Assembly (NCBI RefSeq): GCF_940677205.1
Contig: NZ_OW712331.1
Location: 1,922,001-1,986,000 of the forward strand
DNA length: 64,000 bases
Direction of reading: 5' to 3'
Origin: [Clostridium] colinum
Lineage (GTDB): Bacteria; Bacillota; Clostridia; Lachnospirales; CAG-274
Shown: positions 56,780 to 64,000 of the stretch, piece by piece
How the letters are laid out: the number at the start of each line of letters is the position of its first letter
Position numbering within the stretch: position 1 is the stretch's first letter
Notes under the pieces: generated by a model
What the model was told of the DNA's origin: nothing
Database searches by the model: none
What the model saw: only the letters and a program-made list of their open reading frames with translations
Translations under genes and position numbers: made by a program

Positions 56780-58168
56780 ATGATAGATAAAAACCTTGCA
56801 AATGAAATTTTGACAGAAGCTACATCAAAAGGAGCAGATTTTGCTGAAATTTTTATAGAAAATAATGACAAATCATCTATTTCTCTTGTTAACGGCAAAG
56901 TTAATAGCTCTTTATCTGGTTTAGAATTTGGCTTAGGCATTAGATTATTTTATAATGGTAAAACTATTTATGCCTACACTAATGATTTAAGCCGTGAAAG
57001 CCTATTAAAAATGGCTTCTGAAGTAGCAAAATCTACAAAATCAAATAGAAAAATAAATATATTAAATTTTGATAAAACAGACTATAAGGAAATAGGTATA
57101 CATAAAGCCAAAATATTACCTACTTCCATTAAAAAAACTAAAATAGTTGATATGTTAAAAGAAGCTAGCGACACAGCTTTTTGCTATGACAATCTAATAA
57201 CAGAAACTATTTCATCTTATATGCACTCTATACAAGATGTATGTATTATAAATACAAAAGGTCTCTTTACTGAAGATAGAAGAGTAAGAACAAGATTTTC
57301 TATTGATGCTATTGCATCTAACGAAACTGAAAAACAAACTGGTAGTATGCGTCCTGGAGCTTTAATGGGCTTTGAATTTTATGACACTATAAATTTAAAT
57401 GATTTAGCTAAAGAAGCTAGCCGTTCTGCCGTTACTATGTTAAAAGCAAAACCTTGCCCTAGTGGTAAAATGCCTGTTGTTATAGATAATGGGTTTGGTG
57501 GAGTTATATTTCACGAAGCTTGTGGCCACGGCTTAGAGGCTATAAAAATAGCTCGTGGAGATAGTGTATTTGCAGGAAAAATAGGACAAAAAGTAGCAAG
57601 TGATAAAGTAACTGCAATAGATGATGGAACTATCCCTAACAAATGGGGCTCTATCAATATAGATGATGAGGGAACAAAAACTCAAAAAACTGTTTTAATA
57701 GAAAATGGTATTTTAAAAAATTATCTTGTTGATAATTTTTACGGAGAAAAAATTGGTATGAAATCTACTGGTTCTTGTAGGAGAGAATCTTATAAATATG
57801 CTCCTGTACCTAGAATGAGAAATACTTTTATTGCAAACGGTGATGACAAAAAAGAAGATATTATAAAAAATACCAAAAAAGGTATATATGCAAAATATAT
57901 GGGTGGTGGCTCTGTAAATCCTGCAACTGGCGAATTTAATTTTAACGTTCAAGAGGCTTATCTTATAGAAAACGGTAAAATAACTACACCAGTAAGAGGA
58001 GCAACCTTAATAGGTAAAGGAGAAGAAGTTTTAAAAGATATAGATATGGTATCTAATACTTTAAGCCACGCCGAAGGTATCTGTGGTGCATCTAGTGGGT
58101 CTGTACCTACTTGTGTTGGTCAGCCTATGATTAGAGTATCTAAAATAACTGTTGGTGGAAGGAGCTAA
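56780..58168 (+). CDS. tldD: TldD-family metalloprotease
   Basis: 462 residues with HEACGHGLEA (HExxxH zinc motif), GSCRRESYKYAPVPRMRNTF and a C-terminal GICGASSGSVPTCVGQPMIR. With TldE it forms a heterodimer that degrades unfolded peptides or processes peptide antibiotics in other bacteria. Confidence 0.93.
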   Translation: MIDKNLANEILTEATSKGADFAEIFIENNDKSSISLVNGKVNSSLSGLEFGLGIRLFYNGKTIYAYTNDLSRESLLKMASEVAKSTKSNRKINILNFDKTDYKEIGIHKAKILPTSIKKTKIVDMLKEASDTAFCYDNLITETISSYMHSIQDVCIINTKGLFTEDRRVRTRFSIDAIASNETEKQTGSMRPGALMGFEFYDTINLNDLAKEASRSAVTMLKAKPCPSGKMPVVIDNGFGGVIFHEACGHGLEAIKIARGDSVFAGKIGQKVASDKVTAIDDGTIPNKWGSINIDDEGTKTQKTVLIENGILKNYLVDNFYGEKIGMKSTGSCRRESYKYAPVPRMRNTFIANGDDKKEDIIKNTKKGIYAKYMGGGSVNPATGEFNFNVQEAYLIENGKITTPVRGATLIGKGEEVLKDIDMVSNTLSHAEGICGASSGSVPTCVGQPMIRVSKITVGGRS

Positions 58169-58172
58169 AAGT

Positions 58173-59516
58173 ATGGATATAAAAATTTTTAAAGAAAAAT
58201 TATTTAAAAAAGCTTTAGAAAATGGATTTACAGATTGTGAAATATATTATTATTCTGGCAAAAGCCAAAAAATAAGTATTTTAAATGGTGAAATAGAAAA
58301 ATTTGATAATGCAACAAGTGGTGGTCTATCATTTAGAGGCTTTTATAATAATAAAGTTGGTTATTCTTATACAGAACAATTATCAGAAAGTATTATAGAC
58401 AAACTTATTCAATACGCCAAAGAAAATTCTGAAATAATAAATGATGAGGAAAAAGAAGAAATATATATAGGAGATAAACAATATACCCCTGTAAAAACTT
58501 TTTATGAAGAAATAGAAAATATAGATTTAGATACATTAATAGAAAAAGCTTTAGCAATAGAAAAAGCTACTTTAAACTATGATAATAGAATAATTAGTTG
58601 TAACCATTGCATAGTTGGTAAATCTTTTAGCCACGTTTATATATCTAATACAAAAGGTCTTGAGCTTAATAAAAAAGAAAACTATATTATGGCTTATGCA
58701 GGAGCTTTAGCAAAAGAAAATAATATTATAAAATCTGGTATCGATATAATATGTGCTTTTAACATAAATGATATAAACCCTACTTTAATTGGAGAAAATG
58801 CCGCAAAAAAAGCTATCTCTTATCTAGATGCAACTTCATTACCATCTAAAAACTATAATATAATTTTTGAAAATGAATGTTTTAGTGATTTATTGTCTTG
58901 CTTTTTAGGTAACTTTTATGCCGAAAATGTTCAAAAAGGCTTTTCTCTATTAAAAAATAAATTAAATCAAAAAATTGCAAATGATAAAATAACTATTTTA
59001 GACGAACCTTTAATGGAAAATGGATATAGTTCTAGTAGCTTTGATTCTGAAGGTGTTGCTTGTTATAATAAAACTATTGTAGAAAATGGCGTATTAAAAA
59101 CTTACCTATATAATTTAAAAACAGCTAAAAAAGATGGTGTAAAATCTACTGGTAATGGCTTTAAAAATGGTTATAAAGGTAAAGTTTCTATATCTACTAC
59201 AAACTTTTATATAAAAAATGGTGATAAACCTTTAGATACCTTACTAGAAGACTTAAAAGATGGTATATATATTACAGAAATATCTGGCTTACATGCTGGG
59301 GTTAATAGTATATCTGGTGATTTTTCTATTTTATCTAATGGATATTTAATAGAAAATGGTAAAAAAGTAAAATCTGTAGAACAAATAACAGTAGCTGGTA
59401 ACTTTTATGATATGCTTCTTAACATAAAAGACATAGCTAACGATTTAAAATTTACTTTAAATGGGGTAGGCTCTCCTAGCATATTTGTAGGCACACTTAG
59501 TGTATCTGGAGAATAA
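58173..59516 (+). CDS. tldE: TldE/PmbA-like partner subunit
   Basis: 447 residues, starting MDIKIFKEKLFKKALENGFT, with FSKNG-like and GVACYNKTIVENGVLKTYL segments and no zinc motif, as in TldE. ATG at 58173 follows GGAAGGAG; it begins 4 nt after tldD stop. Confidence 0.9.
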   Translation: MDIKIFKEKLFKKALENGFTDCEIYYYSGKSQKISILNGEIEKFDNATSGGLSFRGFYNNKVGYSYTEQLSESIIDKLIQYAKENSEIINDEEKEEIYIGDKQYTPVKTFYEEIENIDLDTLIEKALAIEKATLNYDNRIISCNHCIVGKSFSHVYISNTKGLELNKKENYIMAYAGALAKENNIIKSGIDIICAFNINDINPTLIGENAAKKAISYLDATSLPSKNYNIIFENECFSDLLSCFLGNFYAENVQKGFSLLKNKLNQKIANDKITILDEPLMENGYSSSSFDSEGVACYNKTIVENGVLKTYLYNLKTAKKDGVKSTGNGFKNGYKGKVSISTTNFYIKNGDKPLDTLLEDLKDGIYITEISGLHAGVNSISGDFSILSNGYLIENGKKVKSVEQITVAGNFYDMLLNIKDIANDLKFTLNGVGSPSIFVGTLSVSGE

Positions 59517-59553
59517 TTCTTTTAATTATATTAAAATTTTATAGTATAAAACT

Positions 59554-59593
59554 AAAAAGATAAGATAGTGCAATGGCACTATCTTATCTTTTT
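59554..59593. terminator. Bidirectional terminator
   Basis: AAAAAGATAAGATAGTGC/GCACTATCTTATCTTTTT stem. Confidence 0.8.
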
Positions 59594-60016
59594 AGTTAAT
59601 AAATTTATATATCCCATAATCAACTTATATAAAATTTCTTTCTCATTTTTAGTAAAGATAGGTATATATTCTTTACTAGACTTATTAATTGATGGTAAAT
59701 TTTCTCCATAAAATAATTTATCATATATTTTATCATACACTTTATCTTCATTAATTGAAATATTAAGATTTTTTAAAATATCAATCATAATATTCCAAAA
59801 ATCTAATATATTTGTTGTGTTAATTATACCATTTTCTAACTCTAATTTTATTAAATCTATATCATAAAAAACAATATCTACATTATCTATATCGTTTGTA
59901 GTATGATTTTTAATAAATATTTTTATACTATCTAAGGAATCAAAAAATTTTATATTACTTTTGTAAATAACTATTTTTTCTACATCATCTTTATCTCTAT
60001 ACCATATAAAATATTT
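59579..60016 (-). pseudogene. Start-less ORF (about 145 codons)
   Basis: An open minus frame reads KYFIWYRDKDDVEKIVIYKS ... TNILDFWNIMIDILKNLNIS ... PIFTKNEKEILYKLIMGYIN, which looks like one intact protein domain. Its first sense codon follows TAA at 60017-60019 and no ATG, GTG or TTG with a ribosome-binding site is present; the internal ATG at 59788 has none either. Likely a decayed gene whose start was lost, or one with an unusual start. Confidence 0.5.
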
Positions 60017-60019
60017 TTA

Positions 60020-60406
60020 TTTATTATTTATTTTAAATTTTATGATATTTAAATCATTTAATTTCATAAATTTTCAACTCACTTAATTTTATAAATTTAG
60101 TTCTTGTATGTTAATAAATTATATATATAGATAAACTTTTTAATTTATATCATATATATTAATATTTAAATATTTATTTTTTATTATAGTTTATAATATA
60201 TTTTATATTATATCATATTTATTATAAAACTTTTATATATAATATGTATTTGACACTTAAAAAAAATTATTTTAAAATTATTAAAAAAATGTATTGACTT
60301 TTAAAAATAATCTGTTATAATTAATAATAGTTATTAGTTAATAACATTTGTTTTTAGTTTGTATATTAGAATTATGATTTAATTATTATTTAAGGAGGAT
60401 TTTATT
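60020..60406. promoter_or_regulatory. AT-rich leader with rubrerythrin promoter
   Basis: Promoter-like TTGACT-16-TATAAT lies at about 60296-60323. TTATAATTAATAATAG just there resembles half of a PerR box (TTATAATnATTATAA), fitting oxidative-stress control, but the match is partial. No gene in the rest. Confidence 0.4.
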
Positions 60407-60955
60407 ATGAAAAAATTTGTTTGTACTATTTGCGGTTATGTTCACGAAGGTAACGAGGCTCCAGAAATGTGCCCTACTTGTAAAGCACCTGCTTCTAAAT
60501 TTAAAGAGCAAGCTGCTGGCGAATTATCTTGGGCTTGTGAACACGTTGTTGGTGTAGCTCAAGGTTGTCCAGAAGAAATTATGGAAGGCCTTAAAATGAA
60601 CTTTGAAGGCGAATGTTGTGAAGTTGGTATGTATCTTGCTATGTCAAGAGTTGCTCATAGAGAAGGTTATCCAGAAATCGGTATGTACTATCAACAAGCT
60701 GCATTTGAAGAAGCTGAACATGCTGCTAAATTTGCAGAATTAATTGGTGAAGTTGTAACAGATTCTACTAAGAAAAACTTAGAACTTCGTGTTGCTGCTG
60801 AAAATGGTGCTACTGCTGGTAAATTTGAACTTGCTAAAAAAGCTAAAGAATTTAATCTTGATGCTATCCATGATACAGTACACGAAATGGCTAAAGATGA
60901 AGCTAGACACGGTAGAGCTTTTGAAGGTTTATTAAACAGATATTTCAATAAGTAA
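60407..60955 (+). CDS. Reverse rubrerythrin
   Basis: 182 residues. N-terminal rubredoxin-like domain ([18 protein letters not shown]) before a ferritin-like di-iron domain ([49 protein letters not shown]). The reversed domain order is that of the clostridial revRbr peroxide/oxygen reductases. Codon use is richer in optimal codons than its neighbours, which suggests strong expression. Confidence 0.93.
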   Translation: MKKFVCTICGYVHEGNEAPEMCPTCKAPASKFKEQAAGELSWACEHVVGVAQGCPEEIMEGLKMNFEGECCEVGMYLAMSRVAHREGYPEIGMYYQQAAFEEAEHAAKFAELIGEVVTDSTKKNLELRVAAENGATAGKFELAKKAKEFNLDAIHDTVHEMAKDEARHGRAFEGLLNRYFNK

Positions 60956-60969
60956 TTAAAGATTATAAC

Positions 60970-61008
60970 AAAAATCCTACTTAATTTTCATTAAGTAGGA
61001 TTTTTTAT
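60970..61008 (+). terminator. Terminator of rubrerythrin gene
   Basis: AAAAATCCTACTTAA/TTAAGTAGGATTTTT stem with T-run. Confidence 0.8.
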
Positions 61009-61072
61009 TTTTTCAACTTTATAATACCGTTATAGCCAATTTTAAAACACTTGACTAATATCACCAGTATTT

Positions 61073-61100
61073 TTAATAAGGGCTAAAAAGCCCTTATTAA
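61073..61100. terminator. Second hairpin downstream of spo0A
   Basis: TTAATAAGGGCT/AGCCCTTATTAA perfect inverted repeat, without a clear T-run. Confidence 0.5.
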
Positions 61101-61198
61101 ATCACAAATTTATACACAACATTATAATATATATTTATACTTAAAATATATTAATTGTTAAAATAATAACATTTTAAAATTTAAATATATTAAAATTA

Positions 61199-61978
61199 TT
61201 AGCCTGTTTTAAGCTCAAGTCTTAATCTATCGGCTATAAGTGCTATAAACTCACTATTTGTAGGTTTCCCTTTATGGTTATTTATTGTATATCCAAAAAG
61301 ACTATCTATAGCATCTATTCTACCTCTGCTCCAAGCTACTTCTATAGCGTGTCTTATTGCTCTTTCTACTCTACTAGGAGTAGTGTTACATTTTTTAGCT
61401 ATAGATGGATATAATTCTTTTGTTATATAATTTAAAACATCTATATCACCTATTGCCATTATAATTGCTTCTCTCATATAATGATAACCTCTAATATGAG
61501 CTGGCACTCCTATTTCGTGTAAAATATTTGTAACTCTAGTTTCTAAATCTAAACTATTACAATTTATACCTATTTTATTCTCTTTTTTGCTATAGTTAGT
61601 ATTTTCTTTTACTTCTTTTATCCTAGATACTAATAATTCCATATCAAAAGGCTTTGCTATATAATGTTTTGCTCCAAGAAAAAATGCTCTTTGAGTAACT
61701 CTTTCTTGTGTTACTGCTGTCAACATAATACACATAGTCTTTAAATCTTTTATATTTTGTAACTTTTCTAAAACACCAATTCCATCAAGATGAGGCATAA
61801 CTTCATCTAATAAAACTACATCTGGTTTTAATTCTAATATTTTATTATATGCTTGTAAACCATCAAAGGCAACATCTATAACTTCTATATCTGGTTGTTT
61901 GTCTAAATAATTTTTTAAAATATCACAAAAATCTTTATTATCATCGGCTATTAAAACGGTTATTTTATCGTGGTTCAA
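61199..61978 (-). CDS. spo0A: Sporulation master regulator Spo0A
   Basis: 259 residues. Receiver domain ([14 protein letters not shown], phospho-acceptor Asp in [19 protein letters not shown]) and the Spo0A effector domain with [39 protein letters not shown] and [18 protein letters not shown]. Phosphorylated Spo0A starts sporulation. Single gene with its own leader. Confidence 0.98.
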   Translation of the reverse strand: MNHDKITVLIADDNKDFCDILKNYLDKQPDIEVIDVAFDGLQAYNKILELKPDVVLLDEVMPHLDGIGVLEKLQNIKDLKTMCIMLTAVTQERVTQRAFFLGAKHYIAKPFDMELLVSRIKEVKENTNYSKKENKIGINCNSLDLETRVTNILHEIGVPAHIRGYHYMREAIIMAIGDIDVLNYITKELYPSIAKKCNTTPSRVERAIRHAIEVAWSRGRIDAIDSLFGYTINNHKGKPTNSEFIALIADRLRLELKTG

Positions 61979-62006
61979 AGCAACTTCCTCCTATACTTTA
62001 ATATAT

Positions 62007-62471
62007 TTAATTGTTAAGATTAGAAACTTTTGATAAATATGCATTAGTATATTTTTCATTTTTAGTAATGTCTTCTCCAAACCAATCTGGCGGAATAAAA
62101 TTATTTGCCTCATCAATGCTATCAAATTCTACCTCAACATTTTTAAATCCTTTTAAATTCCCATCATAAATATCTAATTCTGCTTTTAAATTATTATCTA
62201 TTGGTATAATATATCTAGTTTTTATAATAGGTTGTCCTTGTATTTTTTGCCAAAGATTTTCAAACTCTTCTTTGGTTATTTCTTGTTCTATTTCTTCTCT
62301 TTGTATATCACCCTTTCCTTTAAAAGTGAATATATATTTTTCATTTTTTTGTCTTATCCTTAAAACTGGATTTGTACATATATATCCTTGTTTTATATAA
62401 TATGTTTCACAGTTTTCTAAATTAGGCATATATTTTAACAAAAATTTTCTTTCTATCTCTATATTTTTCAT
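62007..62471 (-). CDS. CYTH domain protein
   Basis: 154 residues beginning MKNIEIERKFLLKYMPNLEN (the EIERKFL signature), then IRQKNEKYIFTFKGKG and KAELDIYDGNLKGFKNVEVE. The CYTH family binds phosphates and hydrolyses triphosphates such as inorganic tripolyphosphate. Confidence 0.93.
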   Translation of the reverse strand: MKNIEIERKFLLKYMPNLENCETYYIKQGYICTNPVLRIRQKNEKYIFTFKGKGDIQREEIEQEITKEEFENLWQKIQGQPIIKTRYIIPIDNNLKAELDIYDGNLKGFKNVEVEFDSIDEANNFIPPDWFGEDITKNEKYTNAYLSKVSNLNN

Positions 62472-62638
62472 AATATTACACCTCTTTTTATTTTTAATTA
62501 TAATTTATACTAATATATTTTTCAATTTTTAACATAAAATATATTTTATAAAATTTTTTCTATAATTTTTATAGTTTTTTATACTATTTTTTATATATAC
62601 TAATATTATATTAATTTTAAAATATTAGTGAGGTTTTT

Positions 62639-63049
62639 ATGAAAATTATATCAAAAAAAGAACTTTTATATAATTTATGTATATTAAAATATATGCTTTT
62701 AAATTTTGATAATCAAAAAATTAAAAATATATATTTTATTAATATTAATGCTTTTTGTGATTATTTAGATAGTAAAAATAAGTATAAATATAAGTCTATA
62801 AATTTTATAAAATCAATAGAAAAATATATACCTATAAATATTTATGACAATATAGAGTTTTATAGCTTATTAGAAAGTGGTTTAAATAGCTTTAACTTAA
62901 ATAGTATAAAGTATATAAAGCAAACTTTATATAAAAAATGTATATTGTCATTTTTAGATTTACTTTCAACAAGTAAAACACAAAAAGAATTTTTTATAAC
63001 ATTTAATAATTGCAATAATATTAGAAATTATTATGAAAAGCAATTTTAA
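62639..63049 (+). CDS. Hypothetical protein (136 aa)
   Basis: MKIISKKELLYNLCILKYML with Asn/Lys/Ile-rich helical sequence. No family recognised. It lies between the divergent CYTH gene and the convergent kinase gene, whose 3' end it overlaps by 4 nt. Confidence 0.55.
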   Translation: MKIISKKELLYNLCILKYMLLNFDNQKIKNIYFININAFCDYLDSKNKYKYKSINFIKSIEKYIPINIYDNIEFYSLLESGLNSFNLNSIKYIKQTLYKKCILSFLDLLSTSKTQKEFFITFNNCNNIRNYYEKQF

Positions 63050-63717
63050 TTATTTGACATTTTAAAAGTAAGTCTAGTTGTACATCCAAAGTCTTGATTA
63101 TTAAATATTTCAAAATTTCCATCAATACTTTTCATAGCATTCATGCAGATAGGTATTCCTAAACCACTTCCACCTTTTTTGCTTGTAAAAAATGGTTCGT
63201 ATATTTTTTCTAAAATACTACTTTCTATACCCTTACCATTATCTATAATATCTACTATAATTTTATTATCTTCAGTATAAATATTTGTTTGTATAAACCC
63301 TTCTTTATCTGAAATAGATTCAATACAATTTTTATAAACATTTGATAATATCATAGAAATTTTAGAATAATCTGATATAACATTCATATTTTCTATATTC
63401 TCAAAACAATTTATAGAAAACTTTATATGATTATAAATATTAAATTTTTCTATATATTCCTCTATTAGATAAATTATATTTACCTTCTCTTCTTTTTTAT
63501 CATAGTATTGACTACAATATAACATAAAATCTGATACTATTTCAGATATTTTATTAAGTTCATTTTTTATAACGTTAACATTCTTTTTATAATTATCTAA
63601 TGCACTTTCAAGCTCTAATAATTCTATATTAGCTTTTATAAGTGATACTGGATTTTTAACCTCGTGAGCTAAAGCTATTGTTATATCTTTTGTTAAATTA
63701 CTTTCATAAAAATACAA
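63046..63717 (-). CDS. Sporulation-type sensor histidine kinase, cytosolic
   Basis: 223 residues. HisKA with IALAHEVKNPVSLIKANIEL (H-box), N-box LSNVYKNCIESIS, G boxes DIIDNGKGIESS and KKGGSGLGIPIC. No sensor domain or membrane helix. Its resemblance to sporulation kinase catalytic cores and nearness to spo0A suggest input to Spo0A. Confidence 0.85.
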   Translation of the reverse strand: MYFYESNLTKDITIALAHEVKNPVSLIKANIELLELESALDNYKKNVNVIKNELNKISEIVSDFMLYCSQYYDKKEEKVNIIYLIEEYIEKFNIYNHIKFSINCFENIENMNVISDYSKISMILSNVYKNCIESISDKEGFIQTNIYTEDNKIIVDIIDNGKGIESSILEKIYEPFFTSKKGGSGLGIPICMNAMKSIDGNFEIFNNQDFGCTTRLTFKMSNN

Positions 63718-63766
63718 AACCTAATCCTCCATAATTCCCAGTTTCCCTATTATCTACCTTATAATT

Positions 63767-64000
63767 TTATGGTAACAATAGAATCATACCAACATAAATC
63801 TTATCTGGATTATCAATTTGATTTATGTCCATTATTTCTTCTATTTTCCCCCTATTACCATAAAACTTTTTACTTATTAATTCTAAACTATCACCTTCTT
63901 TTACCTCATATTTTTTAAGGTTTTCTCTGTTAATAACTGGCTTAGTAGTAGTTTCTGTTGTTGTATCCGTAATAATGTTAGTTGTAGAAACCCTTGTAGT
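63767..64000 (-). CDS. LysM domain protein, C-terminal part
   Basis: Open to the right edge, with a Thr-rich linker (TDTTTETTTKP) and a terminal LysM domain (YEVKEGDSLELISKKFYGNR ... IYVGMILLLP). Probably a cell wall or spore-associated protein; the N-terminus is outside the window. Confidence 0.8.
   Translation of the reverse strand, partial: TTRVSTTNIITDTTTETTTKPVINRENLKKYEVKEGDSLELISKKFYGNRGKIEEIMDINQIDNPDKIYVGMILLLP

Noticed and set aside
1-64000. CRISPR arrays, tRNA and rRNA genes
   Set aside because: No regularly spaced repeats and no recognisable tRNA cloverleaf or rRNA segments were seen by eye.

Overview
The window is very AT-rich DNA from an endospore-forming member of the Firmicutes, class Clostridia. 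Direct indicators are spo0A, spoVS, two cysteine-rich spore-coat-like genes, a sporulation-type sensor kinase, reverse rubrerythrin and a 2[4Fe-4S] ferredoxin. No rRNA, tRNA or CRISPR array was seen.

Positions 1 to about 37,313 are the right part of a contractile-tailed (myovirus) prophage; its left end lies outside the window. Reading from the right: a large serine integrase (35769-37313), a small structured RNA and a two-gene membrane/coiled-coil operon (34474-35655), ImmA/repressor and two Xre-type regulators (32091-34408), a regulatory zone with four KilA-C/ANT antirepressor paralogues and many small DNA-binding proteins (26596-32303), an early region with RecT, MBL hydrolase, SSB, DnaD- and DnaC-like proteins (18060-26463), a late regulatory gap and probable cos region, then HNH, terminase, portal, protease, capsid, head-tail, sheath, tube, tape-measure, baseplate, tail fibre, holin and endolysin. 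Two type I toxin-antitoxin-like loci sit in the late region.

The integrase abuts the 3' part of a YaaH/SleL-type GH18 spore gene (37319-37780), so the prophage splits a spore gene as skin and SPbeta elements do. A second serine recombinase (43981-45354) abuts a coat-like gene lacking its 5' end, in the same arrangement.

The chromosomal part (37,800-64,000) carries a secreted GH18 protein, a coiled-coil membrane protein, an ECF sigma/anti-sigma pair, spoVS, ung, an amino-acid ABC transporter, an FtsH-like protease, a coat-like protein, a run of minus-strand housekeeping genes (esterase, acetyltransferase, ASCH, map, DUF2161, Xaa-Pro peptidase, Spx/ArsC), ferredoxin, tldD/tldE, rubrerythrin, spo0A, a CYTH protein, a histidine kinase and a LysM protein.

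The most unusual signals are: four phage genes that lack AUG/GUG/UUG but have AUU or AUA at a good ribosome-binding site; a -1 frameshift site in the tail chaperone gene; the antirepressor array with swapped N-termini and duplicated operator DNA; a free-standing sRNA beside the integrase; and an 82-bp double-hairpin repeat in two chromosomal gaps.
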